The notes beneath the pieces are model-generated. The model was not told the DNA's origin. It did no database searches and saw only the letters and a list, made by a program, of their open reading frames with translations. From Seiridium cupressi (Eukaryota; Ascomycota; Sordariomycetes; Amphisphaeriales; Sporocadaceae), in assembly GCA_036674765.1 (NCBI GenBank), contig JARVKI010000134.1:1-64000 (forward strand): a stretch of 64,000 nucleotides of DNA, written 5' to 3'. The position numbers and the translations under genes were made by a program. Position 1 is the first letter of the stretch, and each line of letters starts with the position of its first letter. Shown piece after piece: positions 47,594-57,447 of this stretch.

Positions 47594-49300
47594 TCACATG
47601 TTCGAAATGCATTGATAATCCTGGAGAGTTGCCTCCCATCCCACACAATGCCAGCAACTCAGCAAGTTGTCTGGGTCGATGCTTTTCTTGATCTCAAGCA
47701 GCCTTGGATAGTTGGTTCCCCAGTAAGCAGATTCCCATTGATCAAGCCAAGGATCAGCCTCATTGGCGTATGTACAGCCTTCGGGGGCCATCAACATCAA
47801 CGCAGTGGTGGTGTTGTGCAGCAGCGAGACAACGCCATTTCTCTCAGAGTATGAAGCCTTGCTATCAAAATTGAATCCTGTCACCACAATGTGCCAGAGA
47901 GAATCGTACCATGCTGAGTGCATCGATGTTTCGTTCGTCGCGCCTTCGTTATTGTGGGCGTAAAGATATGGCGTGACTGTCAGGAGCATCGGCGTCACGC
48001 CGGTCGAGGCGATCTCAAAGATACCATCGATCATTGTAGACCGCGCAGTTGTATCTCCAAAGATGTCTGCTGGGACAACTCTACTAGTGACAAACTCGGC
48101 AGTACTAACTACGGCCCCAGTCGCAAATGTGCCGTTAATGTACTGTTGATAATAACCAAAATAGCTATCATGAGTCGTCCATACCACATCGCCACCCTGT
48201 GATTTGACATAGTCCACTGCCGCCGTTAATGAACTTTGTGCCTCAGAGGTAGTCATTAAAGGGTTGTTCAGGAGAGAGAAGTTTGTGCTCGATGGGCCGC
48301 TCCAACCTGCCAGAGCCCAGACGTCCATGTTCTCCGCCAGGATCTCAACAAAACGTCGCTGGTTGTCATTGGTTCCTGGGAAGAACATGAATGCACTGAC
48401 AAGAGATGCTTCCTGCTCGGCCACATATGTTGTATTGATGACCAAGCCGAATGCGCCGCCACCGCCACCCCGGAGCGCCCAGAATAGATCTTGGTTCTGG
48501 CATCTGTTGGCGATCCGCTCCGTTCCATCTGGCGTGATGATGGCGAATTGCAGAGCCCGGTCTGCAGCTAAACCATATGTGTTTGATACTGCGCTGTGTC
48601 CGCCGTTGAGCGACCACCCGCCAGCCGCACCTAGCGTGCCAGCACTGCCTCCCGTGAAAAGAACGCCATTTGCGTGTGCAAATGTCATGGCCTCGTCTGT
48701 GTCGACTCCGGCTCCAATCGTGACTGCCGCCCCGGGGTCGCCCTCAGAGCAGCCTTCGGGAGTGAAGGAGCTGCTGAATGCCATATCACGCAGCTGGCGG
48801 GTCCAAAGAGCGATTGACCCGTTGCGGCTGCTGCGCATCACATAATCATGACCGCTGTTCTTGATGGAGAGGGTTGCACCGGAGCTGCGAGCGTATTGGA
48901 AGACGGCCTGAGCATCGCTTGCACCGGCGACTTCAACGAAGTATGGCGAGACCACGCCTTGACCGCATTGAGCAGCCGGCGGGACTGTAAGGGTCCTGTA
49001 GTCAATCACGCACTGGTCGTTGGGATCTGAGATACACGATTCTCCCTGCATGTACTGGAATCCTTGGTAGACGTCGGATCGTGCCCAGGCTGATCCTATA
49101 CTCTGCTTCAATGCCTCGCAATCGCGGCCATCCGAAGCGCCGTAACACGGCTCTGCCAGTGGCCGGGACAGTTTCAACCGTCCATCGACTGATGTATTCA
49201 GTTGTGACATATCCAGGTCCTGTGCAGATCCTAAAGGTGACAGCGATGTGACGCTAGCAAGGAAGAAAGCCCACCCCAAAGATCCCTTCGAAAACAGCAT
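47594..49300 (-). CDS. secreted berberine-bridge-like FAD oxidase
   Basis: Single exon, 568 aa from the ATG at 49300, which gives a signal peptide (GWAFFLASVTSLSPLGSAQ); upstream in-frame residues are not signal-like. The FAD-binding domain (PCMH type) has the covalent-His motif NSGHDY and GAGVDTDEAMTFAHANG. The site that carries a second flavin-linking Cys in bicovalent BBEs reads GGSAGTLGAAGG, so flavin is probably held by His only. The BBE C-terminal motif is YWGTNYPRLLEIKKSIDPDN. Homologous oxidases occur in chaetoglobosin and aspochalasin clusters, where they oxidise alcohols or isomerise double bonds. A late tailoring step in the secretory pathway or outside the cell is inferred. Confidence 0.92.
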   Translation of the reverse strand: MLFSKGSLGWAFFLASVTSLSPLGSAQDLDMSQLNTSVDGRLKLSRPLAEPCYGASDGRDCEALKQSIGSAWARSDVYQGFQYMQGESCISDPNDQCVIDYRTLTVPPAAQCGQGVVSPYFVEVAGASDAQAVFQYARSSGATLSIKNSGHDYVMRSSRNGSIALWTRQLRDMAFSSSFTPEGCSEGDPGAAVTIGAGVDTDEAMTFAHANGVLFTGGSAGTLGAAGGWSLNGGHSAVSNTYGLAADRALQFAIITPDGTERIANRCQNQDLFWALRGGGGGAFGLVINTTYVAEQEASLVSAFMFFPGTNDNQRRFVEILAENMDVWALAGWSGPSSTNFSLLNNPLMTTSEAQSSLTAAVDYVKSQGGDVVWTTHDSYFGYYQQYINGTFATGAVVSTAEFVTSRVVPADIFGDTTARSTMIDGIFEIASTGVTPMLLTVTPYLYAHNNEGATNETSMHSAWYDSLWHIVVTGFNFDSKASYSERNGVVSLLHNTTTALMLMAPEGCTYANEADPWLDQWESAYWGTNYPRLLEIKKSIDPDNLLSCWHCVGWEATLQDYQCISNM

Positions 49301-49856
49301 GTTGTTCGTTGGGCGCCCAGCGGCGGTTAAACAGATCGAGCCAAAGGGGACGGAGACCAAGACTATGCCCCCTTTCCGAACACGCGCTCCGTATCAAATA
49401 TTATACCACTGTCTCGCTCGTGTATGCCCTTTTGCTAAACCCGTGATTCCACGCAGTAGCACTAGGGTGCTAAGATGTCATGCATAAGCCACATCGCAGG
49501 GGCGACATGAAGGATTTCTGGCCCCCTTTGAAGGATTCTCATCCTTCCGATGGCTTGCGCTAGTCACGCCGATTCGTTCGTCATCAGCTGTTGAACATCG
49601 TCAGCGCCGACACCCTTGATGGATATTTACAGGTAAGGGGATGCGGAATTTTATATCTCTACTAATGCCGAAGTCATCCCATCGCCTAGCTGGAATAACT
49701 CAACCATGTCATAATATATATAAATATATTTAAAATTTAATTTAAAATAACATATAAATAAATTCTAATTAATTATTTAAAGTATTATATAAATAATATT
49801 AAAGAATATAAATTCTATTATAATGTAATTGGTACGTCTAGTATAGGGCCTGAAAG
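49301..49856. other. intergenic with AT-only block
   Basis: No gene. Bases 49711-49830 are almost pure A/T, typical of RIP-degraded repeat DNA, and lead directly into the LTR-like fragment. Confidence 0.7.
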
Positions 49857-50000
49857 TGATGTATTAGAAAGATGGTCTCCAGCTCCCCCGTGGAGCGGAG
49901 GGGCTGCTAATCTATCTGACTGTTACAGCTGGCACGTGCACCCTGCTGGGTGTGGGGCCGCAGGCCCCCCACTGTAGCGTATCAAACAGGTATACGGGCG
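49857..50000 (+). mobile_element. degenerate LTR-like fragment (copy 1)
   Basis: It starts with TGATGTATTAGAAAGATG, the same start as the better-preserved copy at 56927, preceded in both by GTAC...TAG-GGG-...GAA-G. Later shared words include TACAGCT and GTATCAA. The 3' end is unclear and may be truncated; the end coordinate is approximate. Confidence 0.5.
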
Positions 50001-51330
50001 CCGTTAGATTCTGTATACTGTTCCACTAGCATTTGGCTGCCGCCCCGCATGTGTTCTTTTGTGTCAAGCTGGTAGCAATTATACCGGGGATGTTGATTAA
50101 CCGCTAGTAATTGGCACTCTTATTGCCTGGCACGACTGGTTTTATCAGATAATGGCCGTGACAGCTTCAGTGAGTTTACCGTTATAAGATAGTATGATGC
50201 GGCTGATCCGGACGACGCATACAAATGTAAGAAGGATGTCCATCTCGTTAATTTTAATCGCGACATTTGAGTGTGGGTCAACTAGTTGGCTTAATCAGCA
50301 GATCTTGCTCTACGTAGTATACGCGGGAAAGCCCAACTTGGCCGCTGCGGGGTCATTTTTGCAGTTTGCAGATAGGAAGGTGCCCCACGGTTAGCATGGC
50401 TGGACTTGTAGGCATTCAAAAGTGCAAAAATACGTGTGCTCAATGTCGGCAGCGCATTATTGGCAGACTTATGAGTCCGATACGCGTAGCTGAAACCATC
50501 AATACCACCATAAGGGTTGCATCGGGGAACGGTGTCATTTGGAGGATTCCTACTTCCAGCGACTGGATTCCAGCGACATTATGAAGCAGGTCGCCATTTA
50601 ATCTTGTACCTGCCTCGCAGTGTTTTCATGTATGATGGTGGCGCAAGCCGTCCTGATAAGCTGAGAGTAGAGACAATTGGCCTGAACTCGTGCCTACTCA
50701 TGCAAGCTGGCAGGGTTCCATTGCGCCTTGCATTGCATACGCTTCGTAGCTGACCTGATTAACACCTCCGCTGCCCTACCTTCGGTAAAAATGCGATGAC
50801 GCATATTAGAGCTCAATGGACCCACATACTATATATCCTGACCACTGAAAAACGGTACCGAATAAGGCACAGGCAGTTCCTAGCAGTATTACGCCTGAGA
50901 GCTCGGCCCGATTTAGCCTTTTCACCTATACCCGCATTTATATGGATTGTTGATGCCAGGGCTGAGGGCTGCAGGGCCACATGCAATAAGGTGCATCCAA
51001 GTATTTGCAAATGCTACTGTAAATCATATTACGTCTTTACCCAATATCCTTGAAGTGTGGTGTCTTCCAATTCGACTTATTTTCAGCCGCAATGGCGCGC
51101 TGACCACAGAAAATCATGATGCGATGACGGAGATATATTGCACCATGGAGACCATTTCACAGTTTTGAATACATTGACAATTCAACCTATCATAATACAG
51201 GGACTAAAGTCCAGTTCATAGTGAACAGCAATACTACCATTCGACTCCGCTACATGCTGGAATACCTAGTAGAGGAAAGAATTATCCATCACAATTACGC
51301 TGTCGGTCGTTGTGTCATATTTCTAGCTGT
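50001..51330. other. gene-poor region
   Basis: About 1.3 kb with only short frames, none with recognisable domains. It may be decayed repeat DNA. Confidence 0.5.
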
Positions 51331-52577
51331 TCATCCCTTAACGTGAGCTGGTGGCAAAGACGGTTGCTCTACATCAGTAGCCGTCTCGTTGATGTTCCTT
51401 GCCGACTCAGTGTTACGCGACCTATCGTAGCTATGCATTGAATAGCCTGAATATTGGCTTGAACCGCGACTTCTGAAGGTAACACGGGTCCAGAAGAGGT
51501 GTCGATATTCGCGGTCTTTGTCCGTGTTTCCAACTATGAAGCGGTATGATGGGAGCATGCCAATTACGACGGTTATGAGGAGCTCGAGGTAGCTATATAG
51601 GTTGGTGAGGTTGAAGTTCGTCTGGTACAGTTTCACTGATCGGACTGTCTCGAACGCGATGGTTATGCCTGCAAGTCCGCAGATACTAGACACGGCGAGC
51701 TTTTGCTTGAAGCGCATGTTGAGGTTCCAGATAATGGGCGTGGGAAGGAGTATGACTAGACCGCGAGTTAATATACTCACGTATCAACCATATGAATGGG
51801 GATTTGGCAGACTTGAAGACTTACCGATCAAATCAGAGGAGACGTTGAAGAACCACACCACCCAGATCACCCGAGAGTCGAGCAACGCCACATACGGCGT
51901 CATGCATTCTTCTGTATAGGTACTCAGCGTGGTACGTCTTAGAAAGCCGAACAGGGGAGTAAACTCTTACCGTACTTAAACAAATTATGTGCGTCACCGC
52001 ATTGTCCAAATACGCCAATGAGGCATATACCGTAACTGGCGGTGATATACGCGATCCCAAAGTACCAGGCGGTCCTGTATTTGCTGTGACTTCCTAGCAC
52101 CATCTTATACAGAAACATGAATGAGAACTTGACGCAGAAGAGCGACGTCCAAAAGAACGTCTGATCAGCAACAGTCCATCTGCGCGAGGTGATTGTCAAG
52201 TCTGCCAGTTCATCGGGCGAAGGCATTGGCGTTTCACCTATGATGATTGAAGTGAAGTGATAGCTGAGCGGCAGCTCAACTGTCGCGCAGATCATGCAAA
52301 CAAGCATGAAAAACCAAGATAGCGCACCGAAGGCATCGTCACTGTTGAAGCTCTTGAGGAGAATACTTCTGATTAATAGACGGCCAGCAAGTAGCAAGGT
52401 CGATAGGGCAACGAACACCCAAATGACGGCCTGCCAATATACCGCGACGTCAGACAGGCACAACTTTCAAATTGAAAGGGCCATCGTTGTTTTCCCCCCC
52501 TTCGCACTTCACGTCGTCTTGACTGTACATACCAAAAGGCCTGCTTGGGTGATACCTTGGCCAGCGTCGGATGCCAT
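51331..52577 (-). CDS. rhodopsin-domain integral membrane protein (second copy type)
   Basis: Four exons (52577-52533, 52430-51971, 51911-51825, 51755-51331; introns 102, 59 and 69 nt) join in frame to 338 aa. The first exon is only 15 codons and supplies the ATG. TM1 is AVIWVFVALSTLLLAGRLLI, followed by KSFNSDDAFGALSWFF, equivalent to the DDW loop of the family, then about six further TM segments and a Ser/Arg-rich tail. It has the same general architecture as the protein at 34017-35208, but the sequences are distant. Function is unknown. It lies about 2 kb beyond the last clear cluster enzyme, so membership is doubtful. Confidence 0.85.
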
Positions 52578-53391
52578 CCCTAGTGCTTGAAAGTTGAGAC
52601 CCGAATTTTGAAAGAGAGATGATCGGTGGTGATGACGAGTGATCAGTGATCGTCTGAGCTAAGATGCACGACAGCCTTAAAAGTCATTACGAAATAGGTA
52701 TATAGGGAAGAGAGACAAGCCCTCGCATTAGCTCGGATAGATTGAAATTAAATGAACGATCATTTGTTGTTAGGCTGGATTCGTAGTTTGATTAGTCCCC
52801 GAGTTGTTCTCTAACAACGGATGAGATGGTTGCATGCTTGTGCCGTAGGGTTGCATATAGCCTATGAGACCCGCACTGTTAATCTCGACCCATGTTTTGA
52901 TGGATTGCAGCGCGGTCCATTCCGCGGTATGCAGAGTACTTCAGGCTAGGCGGGAAGCCCGAATGTAACCTACCAGCTTCGCGCACGCCATGATGTGATC
53001 GGTGTCGTTGCTTGGTATGGCGGCGAATCTGGACCGGTTGGAGTGACAAGAATCGTGCGTCCAGAGTACGATGCAGCCTATGTGAGGCGGTTCCATTGGT
53101 TGGAGTGTCGGAGTATTGGGGTAAACCATTGCAATGAATTCATCGGCTTTTGTGGATCCCGTTCCCGACCTGTTGGCTCTAAATCTTCTTGTTTCACATA
53201 TGATATTCCAAATTACAGTTTATTAACTTCACTGTGTGCATCTCTATCATATGCATAAATACCTGTCCTTTATTGTTGACTCTCATTGATGTCACGAATT
53301 TAATCCTTGACCTCATATTTCCCACCCTGGTTTTCCACCCGCTCTGCTTGCGCTGAACTTTCTCACCCCTCGCCGGCGCCTACTAGAAGAT
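52578..53391. other. divergent promoter region
   Basis: About 0.8 kb between the second rhodopsin-domain gene and the 2OG oxygenase; no gene seen. Confidence 0.5.
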
Positions 53392-54636
53392 ATGGCGCAA
53401 AACCTTTCACCAGGCGGTGCTGGAAACATTGCCACCGTTGATCTATCCCCCTTTACGGCCCCAGCCGAGAATCCTTCCACGCACTCACAACGTTTGAAGG
53501 CTGGCCAAGACCTTGTTGAAGCTCTGCATCGTCTCGGATTCGCCAAAGTCACTGGCCATGGACTCAGTAGGGATGAGATCAATGAAGCACTTGAGTGGAC
53601 TAAGAGACTCTTTGATTTGCCTGAGCACGACAAATTGAAGGCCCCTCACCCCCCAGGGCCGATGCCACATCGCGGCTACTCCGGTATTGGCAAGGAAAAA
53701 GTCTACTCCAAAGACGAAGTAGAGTCACATACAGGTGATGAGAATGTTTCTCGGACATTGCGTAAAATCTCTGATTTCAAGGTATATAATCCTCGATTAT
53801 TTCTATATCTCTTGCAGCGGCTAACTTTCTGCTAGGAAAGCTATGAAATAGGTAGCGAAGATGACCCGGTTCAACAAAATATATGGCTCCCCGAGGATGT
53901 ACTCCCACACTTCAAGGAATATATGAACGGTCTGTACAAAAGATTGGTTGGAGTCAGCCAGGTTGTACTCGATGCCATTAGTCTCGGCTTTGGCCTGGAC
54001 GACGAGGCACACCGTGCCTTGAATAAGCTCATGTCGGATTGCCACTGTCAACTGCGCCTTCTGCACTACCCTGCGATCAGCAAAGAGAAGCTGCAGAAAG
54101 AATTGCTGGCTAGACTTCCTGCACACCATGACTGGGGGTGAGTGGTACCTTAACTCTGTGCGGCACAGGCTGATGACCATGTACTTCCAGCACACTGACC
54201 TTGCTGTTCCAAGACAGCCGGGGTGGGCTAGAGCTCAAGGACCCCCTTACCAAACAGTTCATGCACGCCGAGCCTGAAGATGATGCGTTCAATCTAAACA
54301 TAGGTGACATGCTGGAACGATTCACCAATAGTGTGTTACCCTTTATCTTCCAGAGTACAAGTATCATGCATACTAAAACGTCTCGCTGCAGGATATTTCG
54401 TGTCTGCGCTGCATCGGGTTTCAGTCCCCAGACCAGATACGGTGCCTCTATCTGGAATTCCTGCTCGCTACTCTGTCCCATTCTTCGTTGCGCCTGGCTT
54501 CTCTCACACGGTGACAACGCTCCCACAGTTCGTCACGCCCGAGCATCCTATAAAATACCAACCAATTCGATTCGATCAGTATGGTTCAGTTGTAAGCAAG
54601 TATCAGTATGACAACGGTGAATCCGAGGAGCCTTAG
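53392..54636 (+). CDS. 2-oxoglutarate/Fe(II) oxygenase (isopenicillin N synthase-like)
   Basis: Four exons (53392-53781, 53836-54137, 54191-54330, 54392-54636) give 358 aa. The DIOX_N half begins IATVDLSPF and has LGFAKVTGHGL. The catalytic half has the HxD pair (HHDWG, split by intron 2), GGLELKDP, GDMLERFTN, the distal His in ALHRVSVP and the 2OG-binding RxS (RYS) near PARYSVPFF. All iron and co-substrate ligands are present, so it should be active. Substrate is unknown. Fungal members act on secondary metabolites, including amino-acid and peptide products. Its neighbours are a tiny secreted peptide gene and a UstYa-type gene. Confidence 0.92.
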
Positions 54637-54902
54637 GGTACAAGTCAACAGTGGAGAAGCAGGCAGTCTTTGGAAATCATTTCTAGCTCTCGGAGACTCA
54701 ATGATAGATTGGATTGATTTCCCTCTTGATCATTCAAAATTGGCAAACGAAAGTTGAATAATCCACAAACTCCACCAGACTACGGTCAGGCCGCATTCAA
54801 GGTGAGTGAAAACCCGACGAGAACAAGAAATGAATTAGATGAGATTTCCTAGCGCTCAAATTGAAAATTGCCCATCCATATATCCAGGCTATCTCTCCAA
54901 GC

Positions 54903-55210
54903 TCAATCTCCCTCTCCGGCAGCTGCGGCAGCAACATCATCCGGCGTCGCGTTTGCCCATAAGGCGTTTGTGATAGCAGGAATAAAGCCAGCTTCACTGA
55001 TCTCATCGCTGACCTGAGCGTTAGCAAATGCAGGAGAGGAACCTCATGTACCTGAAGTCAATATCTTACTCAACATCACGAATTGAATCTACACGTCCAG
55101 TTAGCAGGGGCTTCGACGATGTTCACACGAGAGAAGGTATAGCACAAACCCTTCAGTGGCAGAGCTGCGCTGAGTACGCCAAGAGCTAGTAAGAAGAGAA
55201 CGGACTTCAT
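54903..55210 (-). CDS. 61-aa secreted peptide, three exons (possible RiPP precursor)
   Basis: Hand-spliced: exons 55210-55150, 55088-55070 and 55008-54903. Both introns are 61 nt and each carries GCTAAC just upstream of its acceptor (GTTTGT...GTGTAG and GTAAGA...GTCAG). The product begins MKSVLFLLALGVLSAALPLK, a clean signal peptide, then an acidic segment (DSIRDVDDEISEAG), a neutral FIPAITNALWANATPDD and an Ala-rich acidic end. There is no Lys-Arg repeat, Cys or Tyr. It lies divergent to the UstYa gene and next to the 2OG oxygenase. It could be a single-core precursor for a modified peptide or simply a small secreted protein. Because it is split into short exons, the intact product is not visible as an ORF. 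Confidence 0.65.
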
Positions 55211-55678
55211 GTTGAGTGCCGTGCTCTAGACTGGATTGTAGAGAAGGGGGATTTGTGATCTTAGAATTATAGCTGGCTGAGTTGCTGACGAGAGATGTGA
55301 ACAGATGGGCAAATATATATGTATTTCGACGCGCAGTCTGTTGCTACGTGCGGCAGAGACATCCTGTGACGTTCAAATAAGTTATCTAGTCACTGAAGCG
55401 TCAGGCAAGTTATGTGTCACAGGTAATGTTAACTGCTGTGTGACTTGTTGGAAGCATTCTTGACACACTTACATTTTGAGAGCATGGATTCAAACCTATG
55501 AAATTGTCGAATGATATGACCCAGCGAATGAAAACTTTCAAAGCTATCATCGGCCCTATATAAATGCACTTTGCCCACTTTTGATACAACATCGCTAGGA
55601 CTTTGTAGCATTCACCCTCCAGAAAGCACGGAATGGCAACAATCTATAAAAGGAAACGCCGCTGTCCTAGATCCTTCG
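55211..55678. promoter_or_regulatory. divergent promoter, secreted peptide / UstYa gene
   Basis: A TATATAAA box at 55557-55564 faces the UstYa gene. A TATATATTT on the minus strand near 55315-55323 lies about 105 bp upstream of the peptide ATG. The shared region suggests joint expression. Confidence 0.55.
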
Positions 55679-56776
55679 ATGCAACCCTATATATATCGCC
55701 ACGATGATGATCCAACAATTTCTCATGCTTCTCTCTCATGCTTTCCAGCCTCTGAAGTCAGCGTCAATATGGAAGAACATATCAGAGTCAGCGAAGAGGC
55801 ACTCTTCGAAAGCAAAGAATTTGCGGAGAGCGAGACATTAATGCGTGCTCACGATATTGGCGGCACCCAAACAACGTTGTACTCTCGACTGACGAAGAGT
55901 CATAGAACGCACTGCATCATCAATAGTTTCCTGGGTGGTGTTCTCATATGTTCTATCCTTGCTATATGGATACATGGCCGCACCACGAATGTGCAGCAAG
56001 CTACCAACAATGAACAAGATTGGCATTACTGTACGTGAGGATCAAGTCAATGATATTTTCAAGTAAAGGAATTGTTATTCATGTGTAATAGCGCCGGCTC
56101 TCAATGCCACCAAGCACGGTTCCCGTCTCACTCAGTTCAACCACACCAAATGGTCGCCTTTCATTTCTTTCGACACGGACGGATCACTGGACTCAGCCAA
56201 CGGTAACTGGACAAATATACTTCGCTGTAAGTGTGACATAAATACTCTTCCTAGAACCGGAATTCGAGTGCTGAATATGAACCAGCGGGCATGATGAGTA
56301 TTAGCGAAGAAGAACTCAAGCAGGTCGGTGGATCACCTGACTCAGTATGGCTTCCGCCCGAGAGTGGTGGTGGCTACTTGGCATATTTGTCCAGCCATCA
56401 CTTACTCCATTGTCTATATCTATTGCACCAGAGCCTGCACCAGTACTATTACTCTCAGTTCAGTGTCGTCTGGAAACTGACACCGCAGCGGCGCCTCTCG
56501 CACTGGGACCACTGCATCGAGACGCTGCGGCAGTACGTCACGTGCGACGCCGATACAACCGTCATCACACACAATTGGTTCGAGCAGATCACCACACCCG
56601 TTCCTAACCAGGCGAATCCACGACGCTGTGCTGATTGGAATGCACATTTTCAGTGGCAGCTTGACCGTCAGGCGCCCGCGCCCGACCGGCCGGTATTGAA
56701 GCCTCAGGGCGTATTTGAGAGACCTGTAGTGCCTTTAGAGCCGCCTCTAGGGTACATGGAAATGTATAATGGGTAG
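55679..56776 (+). CDS. UstYa-family protein (DUF3328)
   Basis: Three exons (55679-56030, 56092-56226, 56286-56776; introns 61 and 59 nt) give 325 aa; an ATG at 55769 would give 295 aa. One TM helix lies in the N-terminal third (INSFLGGVLICSILAIWIHG). The two family motifs are intact: HLLHC (in SSHHLLHCLYLLHQ) and HWDHC followed by IETLRQYVTCDAD. UstYa-type proteins are oxidative enzymes that cyclise or hydroxylate ribosomal peptides (ustiloxin, phomopsin, asperipin) and some NRPS products. A TATA box lies about 115 bp upstream. The gene is divergent from the 61-aa secreted peptide. Which start is used and what it modifies are not known. Confidence 0.9.
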
Positions 56777-56926
56777 AAGGCCATTGGGACCCTACTCGTG
56801 TAACACAGCCAGCCTCTTCGAAACCACCAGTATCATAGACGAACTAAAAGAAATCATTGAATTCTTTTTCTTATTTTATTTAACTTATAAAGGTTAATAT
56901 TGATGCGTACCTTAGGGGGGGAAGAG

Positions 56927-57276
56927 TGATGTATTAGAAAGATGATCTGCAGTCCTTATCTTATCTAACTAGCTGCTCTACAGCTATGCTGTGGGGACCC
57001 TCAACAGCACCGTATCAACCTGCTACCCGACTGTTTGACAGAATTAACCCGCGCAATAGGCCTTAAGTCCCACGCATCCTTCTTGATGAACGCACAGACC
57101 ACGTGGGGTGGATCAGTGGGGTTCTTAGTCTTAGGCCTTCACGGCAGCAGAGGGGAGCTTCCTTCTCCCTCCATCATCATCCTTACGGAGGACCTCAATA
57201 TACGGATTTCTCCCCATATTGCCGTCCATCACTTCTATCTAGTCCACTTTGCATCAAAAAGACGTCTGATACATCA
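56927..57276 (+). mobile_element. solo-LTR-like remnant (copy 2)
   Basis: A 350-bp unit bounded by TGATGTAT and its inverted complement ATACATCA, the TG...CA pattern of retrotransposon LTRs. A purine tract (AGGGGGGGAAGAG) stands immediately before it, like the polypurine primer site next to a 3' LTR. No 5-bp target duplication is visible. It shares its start with the fragment at 49857. Likely a Copia- or Gypsy-type relic; no polymerase sequence is nearby. Confidence 0.55.
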
Positions 57277-57447
57277 CACCTCAAGAACAGAAAATCCATT
57301 ATATTCCTTCACATATGCCCATCCGCAGTCTTTTTTCCTTCTCGAAGATGCCTCTTTTGAAGATAAGAAGGACTCTTCAAGATGATCAAGGTGTATTCAT
57401 TCAGCAAAACCATCTCCAAGACGGAATCCCCAATCTCAAGAGCGCAT

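Noticed and set aside
43930..49300. Baeyer-Villiger monooxygenase among the FAD enzymes
   Set aside because: The only FAD enzyme has a berberine-bridge (PCMH) fold with NSGHDY and no BVMO fingerprint or Rossmann GxGxxG start.
54797..55027. 76-aa frame on the minus strand as the gene here
   Set aside because: It lacks a credible N-terminus and reads a different phase of exon 3; the spliced 61-aa peptide has a signal sequence, two good introns and a sensible end.
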